Notes under the pieces: model-generated
Seen by the model: the letters and a program-made list of their open reading frames with translations, nothing else
What the model was told of the DNA's origin: nothing
Database searches by the model: none
Shown: in pieces, positions 26,293 through 34,579 of the stretch
Layout of the letters: every line of letters begins with the position of its first letter
How positions within the stretch are numbered: position 1 is the first letter of the stretch
Assembly: GCA_013166775.1 (NCBI GenBank)
Contig: JABLTJ010000022.1
Location: 1-56,439 of the forward strand
Length of the DNA stretch: 56,439 nt
DNA from: Promethearchaeati archaeon
Lineage (GTDB): Archaea; Asgardarchaeota; Heimdallarchaeia; Heimdallarchaeales; Heimdallarchaeaceae
Reading direction: 5' to 3'
Position numbers and translations under genes: made by a program

Positions 26293-27540
26293 GTGCCAGA
26301 TAATCTATTAGATAGGGTATTCAAAATTTCACGACATCTAAGAGATGGTAGCTACGATATACAGAATCAAGAATTCAGACGAGATCCTTGGACAATGGAA
26401 TATGTCCCAGAGTTATATGTATCCTCTGAAAAACTGAATAGTCAAATCGCTAGATTGGTTCAGATAATAAAAAACGGAAAATCAATTTGTTCAATTATGG
26501 GCGATATTAAATCAGGAAAATCCTATCTTATGAGCCTTCTTGATGAAGGATTCAAAAATGCTTTGTGGAAATATACTGATTTTGAAAATATTCATGTTCT
26601 TTTCTTTAATTCTGAGGATGTGAAAGAGTATTCTTTCACAATATACATGCAACAGATTGCAGAACAAATTCTAAACAAATTCAATCTCTCAAAAGAGCAA
26701 GTAATTTTTGAACTGACGCACTATGTTGAAGAGAATAACTCTCTAGTTGTGGTTCTCTTAGATAATTTCAAAAGAGAACAGCTCTTCTCAATCTCGAGAG
26801 ATTCTGCAAAAATATTAAGATCTCTAAAAAATAATTTCTCTTGTATTTTATCAAGCAATCTTTGCGAAATGCAAATAGTTTCTGATGGGCTCAGAGAAGG
26901 AGGAACAGATCATTTTTCTTATACGATTCATATCCCTGAATTATCAATTGAAGAAGCAAAAGATTTAATCGATAAAAGGATGCGGTATGCATTAAACAAA
27001 TCCTCATTACAGATAACTGAGATTTTTACTGAGAGAGCTATTGAAACAGCATGGCTAGAATCAAAGGGAAATCCTTGGGTGCTTATCTCTATTTTATCAG
27101 ATGCTTATTCGTACGCTGAAAAGAGAGAATCAAATATAGTCAATCACAGCGATATTGATTCAGTAATCAATATGTTCTCAAGAACACCCATTCAAGGATT
27201 GTACGAAGATCATGATAAATTTATCATTCAACAAGCATTGAACAATTTCCCATATAGAGAAAGACAAGTATGTGAGTATCTAATTCATAAAGATGCAACT
27301 GCAAAAGAGATTACTATTTATCTTTATGGAGATTTACCTTCTTTAGAATATCGAAGCAAATATATGGGCACAAAAAGCTTCTTGAAACGACTAAAGGATA
27401 AGAATGTTGTTGTTGTTAAAGGAAATGAAGGACGATCTTTACTATTTGGGCTTAATCCTAAAATGAGAGACAGGTTGACACAAACACACGATGATAAAGA
27501 ATCTCCCTTAAAGGATGAATCTGAAATAATTGTAACATAA
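26293..27540 (+). CDS. Orc1/Cdc6-like AAA+ ATPase with winged-helix C-terminus
   Basis: The 415 residues start with a GTG and contain Walker A MGDIKSGKS (about 75) and Walker B VVVLLDNF (about 155). A sensor-like IIPELSIEEAKDLIDKRM segment and helical lid follow, then a C-terminal winged-helix-like stretch (about 320-400). This resembles the Orc1/Cdc6 and related STAND-type ATPases. Orc1/Cdc6 itself usually has a GxxxxGKT loop and a strong Walker B DE; here Walker B ends LLDNF, with no second acid, so hydrolysis may be weak. It could be a regulator of another process. No origin-like repeats are visible nearby. The C-terminal WH would bind DNA. Confidence 0.65.
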   Translation: MPDNLLDRVFKISRHLRDGSYDIQNQEFRRDPWTMEYVPELYVSSEKLNSQIARLVQIIKNGKSICSIMGDIKSGKSYLMSLLDEGFKNALWKYTDFENIHVLFFNSEDVKEYSFTIYMQQIAEQILNKFNLSKEQVIFELTHYVEENNSLVVVLLDNFKREQLFSISRDSAKILRSLKNNFSCILSSNLCEMQIVSDGLREGGTDHFSYTIHIPELSIEEAKDLIDKRMRYALNKSSLQITEIFTERAIETAWLESKGNPWVLISILSDAYSYAEKRESNIVNHSDIDSVINMFSRTPIQGLYEDHDKFIIQQALNNFPYRERQVCEYLIHKDATAKEITIYLYGDLPSLEYRSKYMGTKSFLKRLKDKNVVVVKGNEGRSLLFGLNPKMRDRLTQTHDDKESPLKDESEIIVT

Positions 27541-27564
27541 AAAATAAAGGGAAAAGAATAGCTA

Positions 27565-28701
27565 TTATTTTGTTGCCATTCTTCGTATTAAAGTTATTAT
27601 TAGGAATATTATATAGGCTACTAACATGTTAATTAGAAGTAGATTAGTAAATTCAGTGAAAATAGTAAACCAGGTTGATGTTCTAATATAGAAGTAAGAA
27701 GCGAATCCCATTGCATTTTGAAGTATGAAACTATATGCACATATAATCAAGAATGGGGCAACGTTGAGTGTTAGAAAAGTACCTTGATGGTTAAATCTCA
27801 TAAAATTACTAGTTCCGTTTGCTCTTTGATAAACAATCAAAGCCATACCTATTCCTATTACAAATCCTACAATTGGAAGGATATAAAAAGCATTCAAGAG
27901 CTGAACTGCCATAAATTGACCATCCACCATTTTGGCAAATAATCCGTTTAGATAGTATGTATTGGTTTCTCCAAATACTGATGCTGCTGTTGTGCTAGTA
28001 AATATCTCATGTGAGAAGACAATGAATATAAGCGATCCAACAATGCCTAAGAAAATCAGGACTTGTCCAATTATTTCAAATTTCTTGCTAGAATGTTCTA
28101 CAGTGACGTTTCTTCTAGATAGAATAATAAATACTATCATGTAGATTAAGGAAAAGGCTCCTACTATGACATCATAAAGTGGAAAGGTACCCATCCCCCC
28201 TCCATGAGCGATTCCAATTGAATTATCATGGAAATTCGAGACTGCACCTTCCCAGGTGGTAAAGAAACTTACTCCTGCTCCAATCAATCCTTGAAGTCCC
28301 ATAACTATGCCTATGGTTAGTAATGCTGATTTTCCTGTGATTCTTACTGTTGAGAAGAAACCAGCAAAAAATGCTGTCACTGCATATATAATTACTACAG
28401 ATATGAATCCGTAATCAAGAGTAGAATAAGGAGTGTAGAACGAAAGAATCGCTGCAGTTGCTAGTAGAATAGAAGCTGCAACATTCTTTGCCATTGCAGA
28501 AGAAACAAGAATTATAGCTATCGTAAACATGATTGTAACAGGTGTAATCCAATCCCACAAAGCTTCAATTTGAAGGATTCCTAACCATGGAAGAAGAAAT
28601 TCCGTGATAACTATTAAACCTGCTCCAAAAAACGTAGATAAGAAAGCCCTTTTAGTTAAAAACTGTCCGATATGGAAAAATTTTGGTTCTGTCATAAACA
28701 T
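27565..28701 (-). CDS. Polytopic membrane protein (about ten spans) downstream of an ABC ATPase
   Basis: The 378 residues are mostly hydrophobic helices; I count about ten spans. The short loops contain Gly/Asn/Ser (for example HDNSIGIAHGGGMGTFP at about 165). No known transporter motif is recognised. It follows a four-span protein and an ABC ATPase on the same strand, each separated by under 100 bases, so it may be an unusual permease partner of that ATPase. It lacks the FtsX/MacB-type extracellular domain. The start is ATG 28701 or ATG 28695. Function unknown. Confidence 0.6.
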   Translation of the reverse strand: MFMTEPKFFHIGQFLTKRAFLSTFFGAGLIVITEFLLPWLGILQIEALWDWITPVTIMFTIAIILVSSAMAKNVAASILLATAAILSFYTPYSTLDYGFISVVIIYAVTAFFAGFFSTVRITGKSALLTIGIVMGLQGLIGAGVSFFTTWEGAVSNFHDNSIGIAHGGGMGTFPLYDVIVGAFSLIYMIVFIILSRRNVTVEHSSKKFEIIGQVLIFLGIVGSLIFIVFSHEIFTSTTAASVFGETNTYYLNGLFAKMVDGQFMAVQLLNAFYILPIVGFVIGIGMALIVYQRANGTSNFMRFNHQGTFLTLNVAPFLIICAYSFILQNAMGFASYFYIRTSTWFTIFTEFTNLLLINMLVAYIIFLIITLIRRMATK

Positions 28702-28784
28702 CTTTCTCTTTCTATAAATTAACCGATTAACAAACTATATGTACTAAGGTAAAAAAAAGATTTTGGGTGTAGGAAGAGAGAAAT

Positions 28785-29162
28785 CTATCTTGGTTTGACA
28801 GACATAAACATGCAACCAATGAACGTTAGCAAGCCTGATGCTGCTGCAATCATTATCACAGAGACACCTGAGAGGACTCCAATGTTTAAATCTGCATGAT
28901 CGTTCTGCCAAATTGCTAAGTAAACTGTGTAAAGAATCAAAGCTGCTAGCATAAATCCAGTGAGAACAAGATATGCATTTTTCTCCTCAGTTTTATAGAC
29001 TCTTGATACAGAACCCAAACCAAAACCACCAATTAATCCAATAGCTATGTAGAATAAAAACCACCAGTATTGATTTGTAAGCTGGACAATTGTAATTATT
29101 ACTCCAAACATTCCAATTGCGAGTAAAACTCCTCCTATAAACGATGAAGGTCGAGCTGTCAT
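28785..29162 (-). CDS. Small four-span membrane protein
   Basis: The 125 residues from the ATG at 29162 form about four hydrophobic helices, with loops such as KTEEKNAY and IWQNDHADLN. The open frame continues to a TTG at 29192, but a GGAG sequence eight bases before the ATG at 29162 favours the shorter form. It sits between the ABC ATPase and the ten-span protein, so it may be an accessory subunit of that system. No family is recognised. Confidence 0.55.
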   Translation of the reverse strand: MTARPSSFIGGVLLAIGMFGVIITIVQLTNQYWWFLFYIAIGLIGGFGLGSVSRVYKTEEKNAYLVLTGFMLAALILYTVYLAIWQNDHADLNIGVLSGVSVIMIAAASGLLTFIGCMFMSVKPR

Positions 29163-29260
29163 ATTTGCATCTCCATTATTCTTTACTATCAATTTGCTAT
29201 ATTAATATTTCTAAATGCTTTGTAGTTAATTATCAAAAGAAGTGGAAACAGTTACTATTT

Positions 29261-29998
29261 TTAACTACTTAAAAAATCTTTAATTATTGTTCCATCATTC
29301 ATAATTAGTTGCCTAGAAGCTAGCATTGCTTGTTCTGTATCATGTGTAACATATACTAGCGTTTTCTTGTGCTTTTTACTTAAATCCAAAAGAAGTTGCA
29401 AAATTTTTTCCCCCGTTGAGGAATCTAAATTCCCTGTTGGTTCATCAGCCAAAATTATCTGAGGATTATTTGCTAAAGCTCTAGCAATTGCAACTCTTTG
29501 TTGTTCCCCCCCTGATAATTGCTCAGGTTTGTGATCTTTTCTATCAGATAGGTTTACCGCTGCAAGAAGCTCTTCAACTTGTTTTTTTCTCACCTCTTTT
29601 GGCTTGCGAGAAAGTATCATTGGCATTTCAATATTTTTTTCAGCATTTATCTCTTCAAGAAGATTGAAATTTTGAAAAACATACCCTATAGTCTCCCTCC
29701 TAAGATAGCTTAATTCCTTATCACTTTGGTCACTTAGTTTTTTACCATCGATTCTGATCTCTCCTGAATCTACATAATCTAATGCACCAATGATATTTAG
29801 AAGTGTAGTTTTTCCACTTCCACTTGGACCAACTATAGATACAATCTCTCCCTTATTAATTGACAAAGAAACGTTATCAAGAGCCTTAACTTCTACTTCT
29901 CCCAAAGAATAAGATTTGGAAACATCTTTAACTTTGATGAACTCCTTATTCTCCTTTCTCTCTTTTCGAGCAGATTTCTTCTTTTGTTCCTTTGCCAT
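29261..29998 (-). CDS. ABC transporter ATP-binding protein (LolD/MacB type)
   Basis: This is a 245-residue nucleotide-binding domain with an unusual Lys/Glu-rich N-terminal extension of about 20 residues (KKKSARKERKENKEF). Motifs are Walker A VGPSGSGKTTLL (about 55), Q-loop VFQNFNLL, signature LSGGEQQRVAIARAL (about 160), Walker B IILADEPTGNLD, and H-loop VTHDTEQ. The GNLDSSTGEKILQLL ending is typical of LolD/MacB-type ATPases, which usually pair with FtsX-like permeases. No such permease is in the window. Two unrelated membrane proteins follow on the same strand. Confidence 0.93.
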   Translation of the reverse strand: MAKEQKKKSARKERKENKEFIKVKDVSKSYSLGEVEVKALDNVSLSINKGEIVSIVGPSGSGKTTLLNIIGALDYVDSGEIRIDGKKLSDQSDKELSYLRRETIGYVFQNFNLLEEINAEKNIEMPMILSRKPKEVRKKQVEELLAAVNLSDRKDHKPEQLSGGEQQRVAIARALANNPQIILADEPTGNLDSSTGEKILQLLLDLSKKHKKTLVYVTHDTEQAMLASRQLIMNDGTIIKDFLSS

Positions 29999-30021
29999 TA
30001 TTATCTTCTCACAAAACTACT

Positions 30022-30345
30022 CTATTTGTGTTTATCGTTTATTGGAAATCTCGCTTTCATTATTTCAATCTCTTCCAACCAAACATTTTCCAAATCTATA
30101 TTTAGCAATATGCATAACTGCATAAAAAGAGAAAATGCTTGAGCAATTTCTCTTGAAAGATTTGCGATAGGAGGTTTTTCATGACCTTGTTTTTCAGTTT
30201 TGTATTTCGATAGAAAAAGGAGATATTTACCTATCTCTCCTAGTTCCTCAATTAAGTGTATGAAAACATCATTTGGAGAAAAGGATTGCCATCCTCTTTC
30301 ATCTAAAAATTTTCTAAATTCATCTATAATTTCATTTAATTCCAA
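30022..30345 (-). CDS. MazG-like nucleotide pyrophosphohydrolase-fold protein with altered metal site
   Basis: The 107 residues form the helical MazG-like fold: NDVFIHLIEELGEIGKYLLFL carries the ExxE metal-binding motif, and LSREIAQAFSLFMQLC would hold the second ExxD. In that second motif the Asp is Gln (EIAQ where relatives read EIAD), so one metal ligand may be missing and catalysis impaired. The gene ends 23 bases before the ABC ATPase and starts 14 bases after the winged-helix/RING gene, so all probably share a transcript. House-cleaning of non-canonical NTPs is the family role; here it may be regulatory. Confidence 0.65.
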   Translation of the reverse strand: MELNEIIDEFRKFLDERGWQSFSPNDVFIHLIEELGEIGKYLLFLSKYKTEKQGHEKPPIANLSREIAQAFSLFMQLCILLNIDLENVWLEEIEIMKARFPINDKHK

Positions 30346-30359
30346 GTAAAACCCTCAAT

Positions 30360-32435
30360 TTATACTGCATATGATTTAAGATTTCTTTTCGATATTTTTG
30401 TTTTACACATAGGGCATTCGTTCTTTATCTTCATCCACTGTTCCATATGATCATCATGAGCAACATTGGAACAATTCGGACATTCTAGGATATTATCCCC
30501 TCTTTTAATTAAACCCTGACACACTGAACATTTTGAAGGAATTTCTTCGCAGTTATTGCATGGTTCATATGCCGATTTGATTAAATGCCCACAATTTAAA
30601 CAATGCATCTTTAATGATGGTAAAGTGAGTTGTCCTCTTTTTTCGAAGTATGTGTTTGTAAGAATCCCAGTGTAATACCCATGAGCAAGCAATTGACAGA
30701 TGATTCTAAAAATATCGTGCTCCATTAAAGAGAGATTAGAAGCAACAATATTGAGTCTGATTTTTTTCCTTCTTGATTTTTCTATTTCATTAACTATCCG
30801 GACATAATTTTCTCCTAAATCTTCCAATTCCTTATTTGGTAAGAATTTCTGATAAGATAAAACATTTAGAGAATTGCTTCTCAATTCCAGATTTACTAAA
30901 CCTGAACCTGTTAATTCATAAACAATATTTCTAGCTGCATTTATCGATTTACTCCAGTTTTTCTGAATACTACTTAATGGGACTTTCTTATTCGCAGTAA
31001 TATATCCAAATATTTCTTGATAATGAATGGGGAGGTCTTCTAATTGTGTGAGAGGAGGAAAAATAGGAATCTCATCTGGCTCTAATCGATTTCCCACAAT
31101 TGTACCTTTTATCAATCCTTTACCATAAAAACCATACAATCTCTCTTTAGCATAAAATTTGTCTACCCCTAGTGCTAATGCTATATCTCTAACATTGATT
31201 TGTTTTTTAGCAATAACCATTCCAAGTAGAATCTTTTCCCATCTATCTAGAGTTCCTTCTTGTGTTCTACTATATCTTCGAATGCTTTCAACATAAAGAG
31301 TATTTCCCTTAATTGTTCCAGAAATAAATCCTTCCAATAGAAGTGTAATTACTCCCTCTAGAATTTCACCAGTTGTTCTGTTCATAAGAGTTCCTAGTTT
31401 TTTAAGAGGAATTCTATCTTGGGTAGATAATAATCCAAACAAAGCTTCATAGTTGAAGAATGAAAGAGTAGCCATTTCCTCAATAGTTCGTTTGGGTTTT
31501 AATTCAGGTATAACGATTGGATTGATATAATTGGACTCTGTAAAAATTACTTGAAAAGTACCTCTCGCTGTTAGAAAAGCTAAAATTTTCAGCACTCCAA
31601 TTGGTTCCTTATCTACAAACTTAACTAATTCCTTGATTGAAACCCTTTTTCTTAGTATTGTGTATCCTGCAATATCCTTTTCAACACCTTGTAAAGAAGC
31701 TAATGGGAGAATTCTAGGTGAAATATGATATTTTTTCACATTAACAAAAATATTTGAAGAACCAACTAATTTTGATTCAACTTCGAACTGAGCTTCCAGT
31801 TTTCTATAAAGCATTAAATGAGAAAGTTTCGTAAATACTTGTTCTCTGGAAAACCCTGTGTGTTTTGCTACTATTTCTAATTTAGCATTTCTTAGCATCA
31901 TACAAACTCCTACGACAAAGGTATCATCTGATGAAATAGTCACTTTTTCAGGTGGTCTCCAAATGTAATTTGAAATGAACTCTTTGTTTTTTATAATGCC
32001 TATTATAAGTCCTCTATTGATGAAATATTTCAAATGATCCAATAGATTATCATATTTAATCTCTGCAATCTTAACCAGTTCTCTCAAACCTATTTTCTTC
32101 GAATATGCTAATAATCCCAAAATAGCTTTTCGATTTGAAGTTAAACGTCCAGGATTGATATTAGGAAACTTGTAGATAGATCCTACGACAAACCTATCTT
32201 TTCTGTAGTAACCTCTAATAGTTAGTGATTGTATGAGTAATTGAATGTATTCTTTTACTGCACCCAAATTCATTTCGTGCTTTTCAGAGAAATCTGTTAA
32301 AGTTATGCTACGATAGAGAAATAATTGAGTAAGAACTAGAGCTTGTTTGGTTTTCGACAATTTGGGCTCAGGAAGTTCTTGTTTTTTAAAATTGATGTTA
32401 TAAACATCTTCTCTCTCGTAACTCAGTTTAATCAT
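30360..32435 (-). CDS. Tandem winged-helix array with C-terminal zinc ribbon and RING-like finger
   Basis: The 691 residues contain about eight winged-helix-like units of 60-70 residues (starting near 28, 100, 170, 248, 325, 398, 470 and 540). Each has a pattern like IGLRELVKIAEIKYDNLLDHL followed by a RGLIIGxI wing. At the C-terminus are a zinc ribbon (CLNCGH to CNNC, about 605-630) and a RING-like cross-brace: Cys636, Cys639, Cys652, Cys655, His660, His663, Cys674, Cys677, with a Trp at 667. The CPMC end and H-x2-H-x3-W spacing look like RING-H2 E3 ligases. Winged helices of this kind occur in PCI-domain and Nse1-type proteins. I infer a protein-interaction or E3-like role; this architecture is not one I recognise. 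It is the first gene of the leftward string. Confidence 0.7.
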   Translation of the reverse strand: MIKLSYEREDVYNINFKKQELPEPKLSKTKQALVLTQLFLYRSITLTDFSEKHEMNLGAVKEYIQLLIQSLTIRGYYRKDRFVVGSIYKFPNINPGRLTSNRKAILGLLAYSKKIGLRELVKIAEIKYDNLLDHLKYFINRGLIIGIIKNKEFISNYIWRPPEKVTISSDDTFVVGVCMMLRNAKLEIVAKHTGFSREQVFTKLSHLMLYRKLEAQFEVESKLVGSSNIFVNVKKYHISPRILPLASLQGVEKDIAGYTILRKRVSIKELVKFVDKEPIGVLKILAFLTARGTFQVIFTESNYINPIVIPELKPKRTIEEMATLSFFNYEALFGLLSTQDRIPLKKLGTLMNRTTGEILEGVITLLLEGFISGTIKGNTLYVESIRRYSRTQEGTLDRWEKILLGMVIAKKQINVRDIALALGVDKFYAKERLYGFYGKGLIKGTIVGNRLEPDEIPIFPPLTQLEDLPIHYQEIFGYITANKKVPLSSIQKNWSKSINAARNIVYELTGSGLVNLELRSNSLNVLSYQKFLPNKELEDLGENYVRIVNEIEKSRRKKIRLNIVASNLSLMEHDIFRIICQLLAHGYYTGILTNTYFEKRGQLTLPSLKMHCLNCGHLIKSAYEPCNNCEEIPSKCSVCQGLIKRGDNILECPNCSNVAHDDHMEQWMKIKNECPMCKTKISKRNLKSYAV

Positions 32436-32536
32436 CCATAAAATGTTAGTTTTATATTATTAAACAAGATTTATTAACCTTCTCTTATTCAGCAGAGTTG
32501 TTATGTGATTCTTAATACAAGATTAATTAAACTAAT

Positions 32537-33841
32537 TTATACCCTTTCTAAATATGTTTGATACTCCCAATCCCATTCTTGTTCTTCGCCTTTATTTCTT
32601 GCATCAAGATAGTCTTTGTACTCTTTGCGTTTTACATTCAAGAAAATTTCTAGTATCTCATCATTCATAACTTCTCTAACAAAAGTGCTTTCTTCTAAAA
32701 AGTCTAAGGCTTCATCTAGATTTTCAGGAAGTTTTGTTATTCCCATTTCTTCTCTTTCTTGAGAAGATAAATCCTCTAAGTTTCTGGTAGTTGAAGAAAT
32801 AGGTTCGATCTTTCTTTTAATACCATCTAATCCAGCTGCTAATAAAAGCGCAGAAGCTAAGTAAATATTTGCTGCTCCATCAGTAGCTCTGTACTCTAAT
32901 CTAGCATTCTTTTCGTAACCAGGAATGCGAATTAATGCTGTCCTGTTAGCTACACCCCATGATTTGAATACGGGTGCTTCATGACCTGGAACTAACCTCT
33001 TATAGGAGTTTGTCGTCGGATTGAATATTGCTGTCATCGCATCCACATGTTCCAAAATTCCCCCAACGAAATATCTGAGTTCATCACTAATTCCTTTCTC
33101 CTCATCTGAAAAAATATTTTTCCCATCTTTAACCAAATACTGATGAATGTGAAATCCGTTCCCAGCTTGATCAGGGAAAGGTTTTGGCATAAATGTGCTA
33201 ATAATCTCTTCAAACGCTGAATCAGCTTTAATAATCATTTTTGCTGTTTGAACATTATCTGCTTGTTTGAGTGCGTCTAAAACTAAAAATTCTATCTCTT
33301 GTTGTCCAGATCCACATTCATGATGAATTGTTTTTATAGGTATTCCCATCTTTTTCATATCAGCAGCTATGTCTCTTCGCAGGGATCCCATCATATCAAA
33401 AGGAAGTATATCCATATACTGACCATAATCTATTGGATCGAACTCAAAATCTAAGAAAAACCATTCCAATTCAGGTCTTGTTTTGTATTCATAACCTAGT
33501 TTTTTTGCTTGATTAATTATTCTCTTTAAAATACTTCGAGGATCTGTAGGATGAGGCTTACCATCATTTCCATAAATATCACATATAAATCTCGCTACTC
33601 TTGGTTCCCATGGAAATATAGCTAAAGTATCAAGATCTGGAATGATTAGCATATCACTCTGTTCTGTTTTAAGAAAACCTAAGGAGGAACCATCAACTCC
33701 TGTACCATTACGCATCTCTTCCCAAATATCAACAGGAAATTCTACAGATTTTAATTCCCCAAAAATAGTTGAGAATTGAAACTGAATAAACTCTACTCCG
33801 TTATCTCTAAAATAATTTTCTAAATCATTCATCGTTTTCAT
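32537..33841 (-). CDS. glnA: Glutamine synthetase
   Basis: A type I glutamine synthetase of 434 residues, converting glutamate plus ammonia and ATP to glutamine in the cytoplasm. Landmarks are GVDGSSLGFLKTEQSDM (about 47), GSGQQEIEF (Glu metal ligands, about 180), GNGFHIHQYL (about 230), NPTTNSYKRLVPGHEAP (about 270), and ARLEYRATDGAANIYLA (about 315). The length is usual for the archaeal/Gram-positive GSI-alpha form. I see no obvious adenylylation Tyr motif of the GSI-beta type. The start is ATG 33841 or the nearby ATG 33832. It diverges from arginine decarboxylase, with both promoters in the 97-base gap. Confidence 0.97.
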   Translation of the reverse strand: MKTMNDLENYFRDNGVEFIQFQFSTIFGELKSVEFPVDIWEEMRNGTGVDGSSLGFLKTEQSDMLIIPDLDTLAIFPWEPRVARFICDIYGNDGKPHPTDPRSILKRIINQAKKLGYEYKTRPELEWFFLDFEFDPIDYGQYMDILPFDMMGSLRRDIAADMKKMGIPIKTIHHECGSGQQEIEFLVLDALKQADNVQTAKMIIKADSAFEEIISTFMPKPFPDQAGNGFHIHQYLVKDGKNIFSDEEKGISDELRYFVGGILEHVDAMTAIFNPTTNSYKRLVPGHEAPVFKSWGVANRTALIRIPGYEKNARLEYRATDGAANIYLASALLLAAGLDGIKRKIEPISSTTRNLEDLSSQEREEMGITKLPENLDEALDFLEESTFVREVMNDEILEIFLNVKRKEYKDYLDARNKGEEQEWDWEYQTYLERV

Positions 33842-33876
33842 CCATGAGATACTGTTTTACTCAATATCGTATCTAT

Positions 33877-33896
33877 TCTATATATATGTTTTTTCG
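33877..33896 (-). promoter_or_regulatory. BRE/TATA of glnA
   Basis: On the minus strand the sequence reads cgaaaaaacatatatataga, a BRE-like tract followed by a TATA box. It predicts initiation near 33858 and a leader of about 17 bases before the ATG at 33841. Confidence 0.5.
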
Positions 33897-33938
33897 ACAA
33901 TTATTTAAGTAGTTCAAAATGACTATGAGTTGTTACTA

Positions 33939-34499
33939 ATGTTACCAACAAGATTTTGGCTCACAGCAGGAAAAGGTGAATCTGAGAGTTCTGAATTAGA
34001 ATCTATAGATTCAGCCTTTATGGATGCTGGAATAGGGTACCAGAACCATGTTGCTGTTTCTTCTATCCCCCCAAAAGAGGAAATCTACCCTAAAGTAGAT
34101 AGTGAGAGAGGAATAACATACGTTCCAGTTAATGGTGAACTAATGCTATTACCTTTTAGTTCCATAATTCATGTAGTAAGATCAATGAATAAAGGAAACA
34201 AAGGAGACAAAATCTCATGCTGTATAGCTTTAGCTAAAATTGAAACAGACGTAGCTGGAAAATCCATAGAGTGTGTCCTAGCATTTGAGGTTCAAAATTC
34301 ATCGTTAAGTAAAGCTGAAGAAAGTGCTCTTGAAGGAATAAAAAAAATGGTTGAATTGCGAGATGGGCGCGTACAGGAAGATTGGGGAAAATCTGGATAC
34401 AAACTAATCTCCTCATCTCTCCAGATTGAGAGGCAATTTGGGTGTGTCGTAGCGTTCGTTGTTTTCGATCCTTTCACATATGGAAAAATAAGAATTTAA
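33939..34499 (+). CDS. pdaD: Pyruvoyl-dependent arginine decarboxylase
   Basis: This enzyme makes agmatine from arginine, the first step of polyamine and agmatidine synthesis in archaea. The protein begins MLPTRFWLTAGKGESESSE and continues DSAFMDAGIGYQNHVAVSSIPPKEE. The Ser41-Ser42 pair matches the self-cleavage site at which the second Ser becomes the pyruvoyl cofactor. The length of 186 residues fits the family. The frame extends to a TTG at 33930, but the ATG at 33939 is the natural start. It is divergent from glnA, so nitrogen assimilation and arginine use are regulated from adjacent promoters. Confidence 0.9.
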   Translation: MLPTRFWLTAGKGESESSELESIDSAFMDAGIGYQNHVAVSSIPPKEEIYPKVDSERGITYVPVNGELMLLPFSSIIHVVRSMNKGNKGDKISCCIALAKIETDVAGKSIECVLAFEVQNSSLSKAEESALEGIKKMVELRDGRVQEDWGKSGYKLISSSLQIERQFGCVVAFVVFDPFTYGKIRI

Positions 34500-34579
34500 G
34501 GAATTTAGAAAACGTATGAGACGCAAAGCATAAAAATAGTACAATTTAAAACTACCAAGCACAAATAAAGTGACGCAAT

